Assembly (NCBI GenBank): GCA_030761205.1
Contig: JAULJL010000004.1
Span: 37,296,172-37,360,171, forward strand
Direction: 5' to 3'
DNA: 64,000 nt
Origin: Fremontodendron californicum
Lineage: Eukaryota; Streptophyta; Magnoliopsida; Malvales; Malvaceae
Shown here: positions 49,742-61,746 of the stretch, piece by piece
How positions within the stretch are numbered: position 1 is the first letter of the stretch
How the letters are laid out: every line of letters begins with the position of its first letter
Position numbers and translations under genes: made by a program
The notes under the pieces: model-generated
Database searches by the model: none
What the model was told of the DNA's origin: nothing
Seen by the model: the letters and a program-made list of their open reading frames with translations, nothing else

Positions 49742-50599
49742 AACATCATATAGTCATTCTTTTGTCCCTAATTACAGGGTTTTATCATGAGTATGCATGT
49801 GTATCTCAAAAAAGAATCAGCTGAAGCTGAAAAAGGAAAAAGTAATATTAATAAGTGAAGAAAAGTAGAAGTAATCATCACAGAAAGTCATTCAATGTCA
49901 TTGGTAGGACTTTAGGGGTTTTCCTGTGTTTTTCATATCAATTGAAAGAGAAAAAATAAATGAAGAAACATATGATCTTAAAATGTAGAAGGAATTCAAA
50001 CTTACTTGTTGCAATAAAATTATATATAGTTTTAGATCTTATTATTAAAATTGTCCAAAAGTCAATCAAAAGTCAACATCTCCCATCTTTTTTTCACTTC
50101 AGTTGATTAAGTCACCATAATGAATTTTACTAAAGAAACTGATCAATACATCCACCTCATACCAGAGTCAGTAGTTCAAAGTACTTACCCCCAAGATTTA
50201 TCCTTTTGTAGTAGCCGATTGAGGGCTAATAGGATTGTAAATACTGTTCTCAGAGAGCAAAAAACTGTTGTTTCCTATGCCAGAGATGAGGCATCCATGC
50301 TAGATTCTCTATCAGACTTAACAACATCAAACTATGTTGATAACTGAACATTGAATTTACATAGAATTCTCATACCTTGTAAATCCCGGGGACCAAGGGT
50401 AGCTCAATTTCCTAAAACAGAAGAAAATGATCAGCTGGTTTACTTGTAATGTAGGTCCAAATCCTGCCAACAGCAATAGCAATTACAATGGGGGCTTCAA
50501 TCATATAAAAGCAAAAACTTGTCTAACACCAAGAACACACATGCGTGTGTCAGATGGAGGAAAGAACAAAAAAATAATAATTTCTAGATAGGTTTACAG
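49742..50599. other. 3' flank of FMO copy 1
   Basis: Probable 3' UTR and spacer. A plus-strand 75-codon frame (50120-50347) has no recognised motif. A doublet of GTCAA words (AAAAGTCAATCAAAAGTCAAC) near 50057 resembles W-boxes but is not upstream of any gene in this orientation. No gene is supported. Confidence 0.4.
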
Positions 50600-51896
50600 A
50601 CTTTGAAGTAGTTTTAACTTTTAAGGTTTCATCTATATGCTTCTCAGGATGAAACTGGTTGTTGTACATGAGTTGTACCACCCATTTCTTGTCAAGGACA
50701 TAGGTCTGTCTCCCAGGCAATGCTCCAAACAAATCTGCTGGAACTCCGCACTCTTTCCTCACCTTGTTGCCCTCGTCACTCAGCAACGCAAATGGAAGTC
50801 TTTATTTCTTGGCAAATGCCTGATCTATTAAAAAATTGTTGTCAGTTTTAAGCAATGACATTTGACAGGGAAAACCTATAATCCCTGGATGTGACGAAAG
50901 ACATGGCCTCTTCCAGACAGTGGCAAAATCCTATCCTGCAATAATTGTAAATGTAGAAATCTTACAAAACCAAGAGTTCATAAATACCATATAAAAAATG
51001 AAAACGATATCTAAATGGTATCTACTAGGCTTTTTCAGCAAATGAAGCTGATAGCAGATTAATTTACATACTACTGTTGGGGACAAGAAGACATGAATAA
51101 GTATCCTGTATGGGATTCTTATCACGCACAATCAAGAATAAGCACTGACTACGGAGAAAAACTTACATAGACAATAGAATTTCTAATTTTCACACACAAT
51201 GAAGTAAGTTTTAGCTTCCAGAGACAAGGGATTTTGGTTTTATCAAGAAAATCTGAAAGGAATTCATATACATTTCAGCTCAGTAGTAGGGTTTTTGCAC
51301 ATAATTAACCTCCAGAGAACGCTAAACGTAGAAGGCAATCAAAGCTAAATCAATTTTGCGGCAAAAGAATTATGTAAGGCCTAGTGAGACGATGGATCAT
51401 CACCACTTATTCCAACAACTTCAGCTCCTGATTTCTTAAAATTCTGATAAGAATCTCGGAAAGCAAAAGCCTGCAAAAGTATTAATTTCATCAATGCTTG
51501 CATCAGTCACTCAACAAAATTAAAGTATTCAGAACTATTTAATCACCTGAAAAGCAACCCAATATCAGGCTATTGCAATTCTGTTGCAACAACCCCAACG
51601 CAAAAGAATTCAAACTTTTAAGAGACTAACCAAGGGTCTCATCAGCAGGATAGAAATAGACAACCTTACCACAGGCTTTCCTTTAAACTTGGAAAAGCTC
51701 ACATTTTTCCCATCCTGATCTTTCAACGTGAATGCTGGAGGCACTGAACCTTTGCTGACCTGCAAAACCCCAAAATCATAAGCAATCACTGAAAACAGTA
51801 AGCCAATAAACACAGCAATATAAAGCAATGTACCTAGGCAGAAAAGGAAGTCTTAAAAGAGGAAGAAGAAGGAATTGAAAGAGAAGTTAAGGCCAT
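50600..51896 (-). pseudogene. Decayed peroxiredoxin Q (chloroplast thiol peroxidase) gene
   Basis: Peroxiredoxin Q reduces peroxides in plastids with a peroxidatic and a resolving cysteine. Minus-strand pieces in order: start-like MALTSLSIPSSSSFKTSFSA (51896 down) followed by an in-frame TAG; VSKGSVPPAFTLKDQDGKNV to FKGKPV near 51660-51760; then a 5-base GTAAG interruption that shifts the frame and the loss of the peroxidatic TPGCTKQ part; FRDSYQNFKKSGAEVVGISG near 51400-51470, with phenylalanine where the resolving cysteine of QACAF is expected; a TAG after DDPSSH; an AAATAA stop before RLPFALLSDEGNKVRKECGV; and LFGALPGRQTYVLDK to NNQFHPEKHIDETLK (50786 down). Introns remain, so it is a duplicated rather than processed pseudogene. 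Confidence 0.9.
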
Positions 51897-52207
51897 AAAA
51901 ACCTAAGACTGGGATGATTTGGAGAGAATTGGGACACATTGAGAAACAGAAGACTGAGACTTGGGAGAGGGAGAGGGAGAGATGAAGCCATTTTTGGTTG
52001 AGACAAATGGGATGGGAAGTGTGTTTTGGTAATAAGAGATACGGTTTTCTTTGGTGGGCTATCTATACTGGGCCATAAACCTCTGTAAACGGTGTTGAAT
52101 TAGGCCTAAACGGACGAAATATATCTTCATTATAATTATCTTCCATAAATCAGTATAAACTTGATTATTAGTCAACTTTTCATATTCTAATTCAAGTTTT
52201 TTTTTTT

Positions 52208-52567
52208 CTTTTGTTTTAAAATCAAAATTCAAACTTATATATTGCAGCCAAATTTTTTTTAAAAACAATACTAGGGTTTTAAGCCTATAAAATAATAAAT
52301 AACACATACGCATTATTTTTTTTTACACAACTAGGTAGATATGTTTATAAATTTAGGTAAATTAATAAGGGCAATCAAAACATTTTTTCTTTTGTTTTAA
52401 AATCCAAATTCAAACTTATATATGGCAGCCAAATTTTTTTAAGAAACAATACTAGGGTTTTAAGCCTATAAATAATAAATAACACATACGCATTATTATT
52501 TTTTTTCACACAACTAGGTAGATATGTTTATAAATTTAGGTAAATTATAAGGGGCAATTAAAACAAA
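52208..52567. repeat. Direct tandem duplication, unit about 181 bp
   Basis: Two adjacent copies start CTTTTGTTTTAAAATC at 52208 and 52389. They share AATACTAGGGTTTTAAGCCT, AACACATACGCATTATT and TAGGTAGATATGTTTATAAA with only small indels. No coding content. Confidence 0.88.
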
Positions 52568-52960
52568 TAGTAAAATTAAGCCCAACAACTGTAAGCACTT
52601 TTACTCCTAGGTCTTAATCCTACGAGCGAATTAGATGTCCTTAGCGTGAATTGCACAGGGATTGAGATTGGTATCTTCAAAAATCTCAAAATCAAACCTC
52701 TTTTTTCCCCAATATAAATATAAAAAGTTGTTATTTTCACGATGGTATAGATTTGATAATTCGTGTATTCAATCGAATTATATATTATTTTTGTATCGTA
52801 TTTTAATTATTTTTTTCGTGTTATTTTAATATTGTATTCAAAATTATTAAATCTAAATGATGATATTGCTTTCCTTTTCCTCCCACTATTTCATGAAAAA
52901 ATAAAGTGTGTGCGAGTAAATTTAAATGGAAAAACGAGATAAATAATGGGAAGGCCGTTC

Positions 52961-53344
52961 AAAATCCTAGTGCAGTCGAAGGAGGGCCCAAAACTTTATA
53001 AAAATAATTAAGAGACAATCAATTGTAAAGTAAGATTGGGCATCAAACTAAAATAAATAAAAATAGTTGTGAGTAATATTGGTTCAATTTTGTGGGGGAG
53101 AAATGAATGCTAATTAAAGGGGCATAGCTGGAATGGACCTATAAATAGTTTGCCTTGATCTGAGTTTGTGTGCCTCTGCCTAACACTTAACAATAACAGA
53201 CAGAGACAGGTAAAGGTTACATTGCAAATTTTGCAAGTGGGGAGGGAGCATCATGAGCCACATGAAGTACTCGAAACAGCTTGACAGCAATGTAGTAACT
53301 CAGAAGAAACCAGAACAATATGGACAACTATTTTATTTTATTTT
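52961..53344 (+). repeat. Segmental duplication, first block of copy B
   Basis: Partner of 24161-24544, near-identical over its last 300 bases. Preceding sequence is unrelated in the two copies, so this is the left border of the duplication. Confidence 0.85.
53140..53147 (+). promoter_or_regulatory. TATA box upstream of a short conserved frame (copy B)
   Basis: TATAAATA in the same context as at 24338, 113 bases ahead of an ATG at 53253. Here the short frame (MSHMKYSKQLDSNVV...) ends soon after the TTTTATTTTATTTTA run. Promoter activity is an inference from sequence only. Confidence 0.4.
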
Positions 53345-53739
53345 ATCATAAATCTTGTTTTTTTCTTTTACAAAAGGTTGTTTATGTCTTTTAAGACAGG
53401 AGCTAGAGGTGGTAAGTTAGGAACGAATTCCAATGTTTAATGTGTTGAGTTTCAGTCCAAGTTCAACTTTGAGTTTGAGTAGAAGTCCAAGTTTCATATT
53501 GCATAGGAATGCTCATCCTACATCAAGTAATTAATTGGTTAAACAAAGGGAATCCTAATCTCACATTGAGTAATATTGATGAGTCAAGAGGAGTGCTCAC
53601 CTATAAATAAGAACCTTAGCTTTTGGAGAAACACAACCCACCACCCCTAAGAGAGGAAGTCTATACACTTAAGTAGAAGTTGTATTAGGATTCAAGAGTC
53701 TATGCACTTAAGTAGAAGTTGTATTAGGATTCTTTGGGG

Positions 53740-55224
53740 AGTTAATAGCACTAATGATCCTCAAACTATAGGTCATGTTTTATATTGGTCCTTAAACTTC
53801 AAAACGTATCAAATTGGTCCTTACTTACAAGTATCATAACAAATTGGTCCCGTCCGTTAGATTTTCCGTTACCTTTACTGTAGCAATCAGCTTAGTGACA
53901 CATGTCACCAGTTGATTACACCATATTTCTCTTCATGTTTTTTCCTTTTTCTTTATTTCTTTATTATTTTTTCTTTGATATTTTTTAATAAATAAATGTA
54001 AATAAATATTTCTTATAAAATTAATGTAAATAAATATTTATATTTTATAAATTATTTAATTATTAAAAAATTAATTTAAATTATTATTTATCTTTTGTAT
54101 TTATTTATAAAGAAAATGAGAAAATGAAAACATTAATAAATACAAAAGATAAATAATAATTTAAATTAATTTATTAATAATTAAATAATTTGTAAAATAT
54201 AAATATCTATTTACATTAATTTTATAAAAAATATTTTTTATTTTTATTTTTTCTTTTACTCTTTCTTCTTTCATTCTTTTTATAAATAAATTAATTTTAT
54301 AAAAATTAGATAATTTATAATTATAAAATATAAAATATTTATTTACATTCATTTATTAAAAATATTTTTTTTACTTTTTTATTTTCCTCTTCTTTCTTTC
54401 TTTCCTTTTTTCCTCTTTTCTTATAAAATTAATGTAAATAAAATATTTTATATTTTAAAAATTAATTTAAATTATAGTATGAATTATTATTTATTATTAT
54501 TTATTTACAAACAGGAGAAAAAGGGAAAAGATAAGAAAAGAAAAAATAAAAAACTTATAAATATAAAATAAATATTTTATATTTATAAATTATTTAATTT
54601 TTAGAAAGTTAATTTAATTTAATTTAAAATAAAATAAAATATATTTATATATATATTGTATTTGTTAATAAAGAAGAGAAAAAAGAAGAAAGGGAAAAAA
54701 ATAAAAAAAAATATTTTTATAAAATTAATGTAAATAAATAGTTTTATATTTTTTTCAATTATTTGATTATTACAATATTAATTTAAATTATAATGTAATT
54801 TATTATTTAGTTTTTAATATTTATTTATAAAGAAGAGAAAAGGAAGAAAAGAAAAAATTAAAATATTTTTTATAAAATTAAAGAAAATAAATATTTCATA
54901 CTTTTTAAATTAATTATATTTTTAAAAAATTATTTTAATTTATAATATGAATTATTTTTTCTTTGTATTTATTTATAAAAAAAAATCAAAGAAAAAATAA
55001 AAAAGAAATAAAGAAAAAGGAAAAAAAATGAAGAGGCAAGTTGGAGCAATCAGCTGGTGACATGTGTCACTAGCTGATTGCTATAGTAAAGGTAACGGAA
55101 AAGCTAACGGAAGGGACTAATTTGTTATGATACTTATAATCAAGGACCAATTTGATACGTTTTGAAGTTTAGGGACAAATATAAAATATGCCTTATAATT
55201 TGGGGACCATTGATGCTATTAACT
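53740..55224. mobile_element. Long inverted-repeat MITE nested in the first TRIM LTR
   Basis: The ends are AGTTAATAGC and GCTATTAACT. The arms mirror each other for about 200 bases (AATTGGTCC, CCGTTACCTTTACTGTAGCA against TAGTAAAGGTAACGGA, GTGACACATGTCAC against GTGACATGTGTCAC). The 1.1-kb core is A/T-rich. LTR copies 2 and 3 read TTCTTTGGGTGGTGAG without it. The flanks (CTTTGGGG and CTTGGG) give only an approximate target duplication. It is the complete relative of the element at 1-1077. Confidence 0.87.
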
Positions 55225-55497
55225 CTTGGGTGGTGAGTCAAATTTGTTTGTAGAAAGGTTTGTAGCTTTATCCGTGCAAAAGTTACAATATTTGTAAGGA
55301 GGGTTTGTAGCTTTATCCGTGCAAAAGCTACAAGTTGAAACATTTTCTAGTGAAGTATATTATCCATATGGGATCGTTGATGTAGGCCAAGAAGGGCTGA
55401 ACCACGTAAAAAATATTGTGTCTCCTTTTCTTTTCTTCTTCGTATGCTTGTTGTTGGTTAATGTTTGTTATTGGGCTGCCACGTTATTCCCAACAAC

Positions 55498-55509
55498 TGG
55501 TATCAGAGC
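55498..55509 (+). other. Primer-binding site of TRIM unit 1
   Basis: TGGTATCAGAGC, complementary to the 3' end of plant initiator methionine tRNA, two bases after the first LTR. Confidence 0.88.
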
Positions 55510-56284
55510 TATTGGTTCGAGCGATGGGAGTTGCTGCCTAGAAGCTTTTGGTTCAAGCGAAGAGAGATGCTGCCAGGAGCTTTTAGTTCGAGCGAGGATA
55601 GTTGCTGTCAAGAAGCTTTTTTGTTTGAGGAAGAAGAGTAGGAGAGTTGTTGAGTTGCTTTGGTTTAAGGGAGAACAGTTGCTGCCAAGAGGTAATTGGG
55701 ACTTTGACTCAATAGAGGATTTGTTGAATTTGAGTCCAAGTTCAACATTGAGTTTGAGTAGAAGTCCAAGTCCTACATTGAGTAAGAGTGCTCATCCTAC
55801 ATCAAATAACTAATTGGGTAAACAAAGGGAATTCTAATATCACATTGAGTAGTATTGATGATCCAAGAGGAGTGCTCACCTATAAATAGGAATCTAACCT
55901 TTGGGGAAACACAACCCACCACCCACTAAGAGAGGGAGTCTATACACTAAAATAGAAGTTGTATTAAGATTCGGGAGTCTATACACTTAAGTAGAAGTTG
56001 TGTTAGGATTCTTTGGGTGGTGAGTCAAGTTTGTTTGTAGAAAAATTTGTAGCTTTATCCGTGCAAAAGTTACAATATTTGTTAGGAGGGTTTGTAGCTT
56101 TATCCGTGCAAAAGCTACAAGTTGAAATATTTTCTAGTGAAGTATATTATCCATATGGGTTCGTGGATGTAGGCCAAGAAAGGCTGAACCACGTAAAAAA
56201 TATTGTGTCTCATTTTCTTTTCTTCTTCGAATGCTTGTTTTGGGTTAATATTTGTTATTGGGCTGCCACGTTATTCCCAACAAC

Positions 56285-56296
56285 TGGTATCAGAGC
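56285..56296 (+). other. Primer-binding site of TRIM unit 2
   Basis: An identical TGGTATCAGAGC, two bases after the middle LTR, shows that the second unit retains its own reverse-transcription start. Confidence 0.88.
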
Positions 56297-57060
56297 TATT
56301 GGTTCGAGCGATGGGAGTTGCTGCCTAGAAGCTTTTGGTTCAAGCGAAGAGAGATACTGCCAGGAGCTTTTGGTTCGAGCGAGGATAGTTGCTGCCAAGA
56401 AACTTTTTTGTTTGAGGAAGAAGAGTAAGAGAGTTGCTGAGTTGCTTTGGTTTAAGGGTGCTGCCAAGAGGTAATTGGGACTTTGACTCAAGAGAGGATT
56501 TGTTGAGTTTGAGTCCAAGTTCAACATTGAGTTTGAGTAGAAGTCCAAGTCCTACATTGAGTAGGAGTGCTCATCCTACATCAAGTAACTAATTGGTTAA
56601 GCAAAGGGAATCCTAATCACACATTGAGTAGTATTGATGAGCCAAAAGAAGTGCTCACCTATAAATAGAAACCTTAACTTTTGTGGAAACACAACCCATC
56701 ACCCACTAAGAGAGAGAGTCTATACACTAAAATAGAAGTTGTATTAAGATTTGGGAGTCTATACACTTAAGTAAAAGTTGTGTTAGGATTCTTTGGGTGG
56801 TGAGTCAAGTTTGTTTGTAGGAAGGTTTGTAACTTTATCCGTGCAAAAGCTATAATATTTGTAAGGAGGGTTTGTAGCTTTATCCGTGCAAAAGCTACAA
56901 TGAAATATTTTTTAGTGAAGTATATTATCCATATGGGATCGTGAATATAGGCCAAGAATGGCTGAATCACGTAAAAAATATTATGTCTCATTTTTTTTTC
57001 TTCTTCGAATGTTTGTTGTGGGTTAATATTTATTATTGAACTATTATGTTATTTCCAACA

Positions 57061-58382
57061 TAATGCAGTATTTAAATAGAAAATCTTTGAAAGAGGCAGA
57101 AAAAAATGTAAAATAGAATATCAATTGGTTTTAAAAAATTTATTTTAATCAACGTTTATTTATCTTTAAATACTTGATTGTTGAATGTTTCTGAATTTGA
57201 CAAATGTACATGTGCGAAAGAAAAGATGTAAGATGTCTTGTATGTAGAGAGCAGGAAGCTCTGAACGTAACAAAGGTCAAAAGAAAAAAAAAAAAGAATT
57301 GAAATTTGAAAATGAGGAGTGGAACTACATTTGTACATCACCTAATGCTCGAAAGTCGAAAATGCAAATGTTTTTGGTCGTAATAATATATAATATAATG
57401 AGATAATTACAGCCACCTTAGCCAATCTTAAGACACAGAATATTAGAATTCAAAACTTCCAATTTCCAAATAGCATTAATGAGGTGGTAGGAACTAGGGA
57501 ATGGCATTTTAAGTAGCTAATAATTGGAGATTTTTTTTTTGGGTTGAAAAAAACTTCTAGATTTGTTATTTCAAACCTTTCGCACCCACCAATTCTTCTA
57601 TATATCTTCCACGGTCTTTTTGGGGGAAAACAGAAGAAAAATTTTAATTTTCAAAAATGGATTTTGCATGCAAATTCTTCATCACAAATCAAATTGGTAA
57701 AGTACTGTGAATTGCCAAATTGGATTGAATCATTCCCTTTCACAAAATATGCATGTGGATGTGGTAAGAGGTGCTCATGGGTCGGGCTATGACTCGAATT
57801 TTTTTTATTTTTGTTGCTCAAGTCTGGTTCTGGACGAATCTGAATTACTATTCATTATTTAATAAAAAATATATTTTTTTATATTTTTAAAATTAAAATT
57901 TAAAAAAATTATATTTTTTTAATATATGAATAATAATTCAAATCAGTCCAGATCATAAATATTAAAATTCAATCCGATTTAATATAAATCGGATCGAAAA
58001 AATTGTTCGATGTGGCTGCCGCATAAATTAGAATACGAACCACAACCACAAACAATTGAGGGAAAAAATTGGTGTAGACGCCTGAATGGCAGGCAGGCTT
58101 AAGACAAAAGGCCAGGTGGGTGGGTGTGGGGGAGGGTTTGGTCTTAATGCATTTATTTAGTATTTATTAACGTGTCAGTGGCGAAAGCCGTCACTCAAAG
58201 CAAATTTGAAATCTGGAAATCGATTATTACCAAAGTCAAACTGTTGTCTGTCGGAAAATTTAGGCTCTCTTAAGATTGAAGAAATGTATAAGGCTTAAGC
58301 TAGTGAACAAGGGAGTAGCGAGCGACCTGGCTAGCGTGGAAAGCCGCCAGCCATATATGGAGTAGTAATTATTGTGGAATGT
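57061..58382 (+). repeat. Segmental duplication, later block of copy B
   Basis: Matches 25828-26173 and 31289-31975 of copy A once inserts are removed. Runs from ATGCAGTATTTAAAT to TAATTATTGTGGAATGTG. No gene recognised. Confidence 0.82.
57765..58008. mobile_element. 244-bp insertion specific to copy B
   Basis: Copy A (31610-31640) reads continuously where copy B has this block. GATGTGG occurs on both sides (57758-57764 and 58009-58015), a 7-8-bp target duplication as hAT-type elements make. The block starts TAAGAGGTGCTCATGGGTCG, has an AT-rich middle and no frame. Its ends show no strong inverted repeat, so the class is uncertain. Confidence 0.65.
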
Positions 58383-59165
58383 GGAGTTATTGCCTTTAGA
58401 TTTGGAATACCGTTGCAATGAATTTTGCATTATCCTTCTTGGCTTCATCTTTCTTGAGGGGGCGATGCTATTAGCTAATCCTCCCCTAACTCTTTGTCAA
58501 ATCTACTCTTATTCATATCATGTTTTCTTTCTTTCTTTCTAGAATTAATACAAAATTAGGTTATCCAAGTACTACTATTATTCTTCAATTAGAATATTTT
58601 TGTTCATTTTTTACTCCCCCAATACTTCTTCTCCAATTTTCAGGTTCTCGATCGGCTGTTAATGCATATGCTAGGCCTCATGAGAAATAGTGTAATTAGA
58701 TTCCTGGTTAGTTGTCTTGTCTAGTACTGATCATATATATTTATTATTTCCAAATCAAGGTCTTTACTTGTCATAGTCACAAAAGTGTTCAAATTTACAG
58801 AACTTGACCTTCGAAATTGTGATGGCAATTTCTTGGTGGTCTTGTCTCCATGTATGCAATAAATAAATCTGACTTGGTGTTGCTAGCAGGGAGAATTTTA
58901 AGTTGGTTCCAGTGAGTCAAATTATAAAATTTTGAAAGATCAAAATAATTTTTTAATTTTTTAAATTAAAAAATAATTAAAGATCAAAGAATTTTGAAGA
59001 ACTAAAGGGAGTCAAGATTCCTACCAACCCTCTTGATCCGCCCATGGTTGGTAGTCGCAAAGTTAAGCAACTTTGAATTAATTTTAGCGACTCTAACTTT
59101 CAGCGGTTCTGCAGTCGTAAATGATGGAAAGCTCTTGGTTTTGGACACCAAAATGCAAATAGTAC
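58383..59165. other. Copy-B-specific DNA without a recognised gene
   Basis: In copy A this interval is replaced by the truncated copia element. No frame is convincing. Confidence 0.45.
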
Positions 59166-59207
59166 CTAGTTTCGTTTATTTATAAGGCAATCGAATCCTC
59201 CTCATTT

Positions 59208-59247
<40 letters not shown>

Positions 59248-59322
59248 GCTGTTGGGAACTAGAAACAAAAAACCCAATTTTTCCACATGTTAAACGTGTT
59301 GATAACTGCAATAAAATTTGTA
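59166..59322 (+). repeat. Last block of segmental duplication copy B with (TA)n
   Basis: Partner of 34112-34300: CTAGTTTCGTTTATTTATAA, a (TA)n run (about 59208-59244), then GCTGTTGGGAAC and GATAACTGCAATAAAATTTG. Homology ends after this. Confidence 0.8.
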
Positions 59323-61560
59323 TAAAAGTTGGAACTTTGAATCAACATATCCTTGATTCTTTTACCAAGGACTGAGAATAGTTTGAACAAAAAAACAGCC
59401 ATTTTGGTAGGAAAAAAAAAAGTTAATTTGATAAATTTTCTAAAAACGTGTACTCTTCAATTTTCCAATTCTTCTGTCAAATGTGCAAAAGTGGTCTCCA
59501 AGGACCTAATATTCCCACAAGCTTCCTCTAAGTTTCCAGGGCTTTTCCACCACTTTCTGCAATTGTAACTCAAGGTTCATGCACATTGTTCAAATTTAAA
59601 GAAAGGGTAAAAAATTTATATATGTATTTTAGATTCGTGCATGAATGTGTCTTCAAGTCTAAATGTTTCTATTTTGGGAAACTGAACCTCCTCAATTTCA
59701 GACAAAATGGCAGATTTGTGCAAGAAAAAAAAAATATTTTCCAGGAAATTGAGGGTACTTCTGAGTGTCAGAGAAAGGTGTGTAACTCTAAGTCTCTAAC
59801 TACTATAATTTTTTTAAAATTAATTCTCTATTCCGATAAGTATATAATTCCATTCAATGCATGACCGGCTTTTCTGTTTTGCCTCTCCCCAAAATTAAAT
59901 GGAATTTTGAGTTTTGACCCTTTCTAATATATGAACTACAATACAATGTTCCATTTTAGGAAAAAAAATATTTGTTGGTAAAGAATTTTTAATGGGATCA
60001 TAATAATAATTATTAATAAGTATAGTAGTTATATGTCATGGATTGCATGGAATTAATCATATAACAATATATAATCCTTGTTTTGTTTAATTAGGAAAAT
60101 GTTATTCGTAAATTAAGCAAAATTCAAGTGTATGTGGTTCCTCCTCAGATGAAATTTATTAAATTATTAATTAAAAATGATTAGATGAAATTAAAATTGT
60201 TCTTCAAAAAAAAAAAAAATCAACTGATCTATTACTATTAGTATATTCTAAACAAAAAATAAAATAAATAATGAAAAATGAGTAATTGTAATTTGTAAGT
60301 CATGATATCATTTTTTATATGTAGAGTTATCAAAAATTAAACTCTGATAATTAAAATTAAAAGTTTAACACATTTTTTGTTGCAAAAGTACAAAAAGAGA
60401 AAGATTGTTCATGTTTATAAGTATTAATTATCAACACATAAAATGTAAATGCATGAACAAATTTATTATGAGCAAATTGGGGTTTGGTATTAATTCAGTT
60501 AGAGAAGGTGAAAACTTTTGACATAATTTATTTATTAATTTATACTATCAATTTATGAACTGTGTTAATGTAACTTCTGGTAGGACTTAGTTTCTCCTTC
60601 AACTTAATTTACTAGAATGTGATTCTCAAGTCTCTATTCAAACACATTTGTAACAAGTCTTAATTTGACTCTTGAAAAAGGTTATTATATTAATAATTAT
60701 TCACGAGCTTCTTGCTCATAATAGGAGTGACAAGTTTTTCACATTCATAAAAAAAGGAAATATTTGTCCAAATTAAGTGGTTACTCAATTTTTATTGATG
60801 AATTTCTTTCAGATTTGCATGTTCAATTTCTTCAATAGAGATCTTCCTTTGTCAAAGAGAAATTAATGGTGAAATATTTTATGAATTTTGCTAACGAATG
60901 TTCTTAAGATATTTTTTAAGGTTACTATATATAACAATATTTTCATTTAATGTATTGAAAATGATGAATAAAGTTATTAACCTTTATATTTAATACAATA
61001 TTTTTACTATACATAGTATATTAACTAACCTTAAAAAATGTCCTAAGGACATTAGTTAGCAAAAATCATATTTTATATGCTTTTAATTGTTTCTTGGAAG
61101 AAATTTTATCAAGAAAAAATCAACTATATAGTTATATTATCCGGAATTTTTATTTTTTCTCAATATTTTTATTCGGCACTTGCATCTGCACATATTCATA
61201 CATGAATATGAAATATGATCATCCAAGTATATGAAAAAATTTAACATACTCGTATTAAATATATACTTGTATTCGACACTTTACTTTCGAATCCGAATAA
61301 TATAACTATATATATATAGTATTATAATTAATACTACTAATTGTTTAATTAAATGAAATTATGAACAAATTATAAATATATACTATAGTTTATATTAGGG
61401 TTTGAAGATGCCTAGAAATTTAACAACGACCATTTACTGGCTAGGTTAAACAATCAAATCACAATCTTGGCGAAAGTTTCCCTTCTCTAACGAACCAATT
61501 TCACATTTACAAACAGTAATATAATATATATTAAGAAAGGAAATGGTCTTCCCTTCCTTT
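59323..61560. other. Gene-free AT-rich DNA upstream of FMO copy 2
   Basis: Frames at 59353-59568 and 59586-59864 lack any recognisable domain. The rest is AT-rich with no repeat structure I can define. Confidence 0.4.
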
Positions 61561-61589
61561 CTCACTTTATACCAAACTCTAGTTCACTT

Positions 61590-61636
61590 CACGTGCTTTT
61601 AACCACGACTTCTCTCGTCTCATGCAACTATAAATA
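61590..61636 (+). promoter_or_regulatory. G-box and TATA box of FMO copy 2
   Basis: CACGTG at 61590-61595 lies 34 bases upstream of TATAAATA at 61629-61636, which is 111 bases before the ATG. The G-box, a target of bZIP/bHLH factors, is absent from copy 1, whose upstream DNA is retrotransposon-derived. Regulation is inferred. Confidence 0.6.
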
Positions 61637-61746
61637 CATGCAAATTCTCAAAGCTTTTATCGCCTTCAAAGCTCAAAGCCTCAAAATATCCTACCATTAA
61701 TTTCTAGCCAACTTCTCTCAAAGATTAAAAACCCAAAAAATAATTA

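Larger units (their letters stand above)
53443..57060 (+). mobile_element. Tandem TRIM retrotransposon: LTR-internal-LTR-internal-LTR
   Basis: Three LTRs begin TGTTGA and end CCAACA: 53443-55495 (568 bp once the nested MITE is removed), 55724-56282 (559 bp) and 56501-57060 (560 bp). The two internal parts (55496-55723 and 56283-56500) are only about 220 bp. Each opens with a primer-binding site TGGTATCAGAGC matching initiator tRNA-Met, and each closes on a purine tract (AAGAGAGGAT type). A 5-bp duplication TAATG flanks the whole (53438-53442, 57061-57065), and copy A at about 25817 is the empty site. Frames at 55319-55813 and 56013-56474 run across LTR and internal parts and encode no known domain. 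This is a non-coding miniature LTR element (TRIM), duplicated in tandem by sharing the middle LTR. Confidence 0.92.

Noticed and set aside
50120..50347. Plus-strand 75-codon frame after FMO copy 1
   Set aside because: No recognised domain, start context or paralogue; probably chance.
55498..55509. TGGTATCAGAGC as part of a tRNA gene
   Set aside because: Only the 12-base primer-binding match is present, right after an LTR; there is no cloverleaf around it.
55319..56474. Plus-strand frames of 164 and 153 residues
   Set aside because: They cross LTR, primer-binding site and internal region of the TRIM and exist in each repeated unit. No domain is present.
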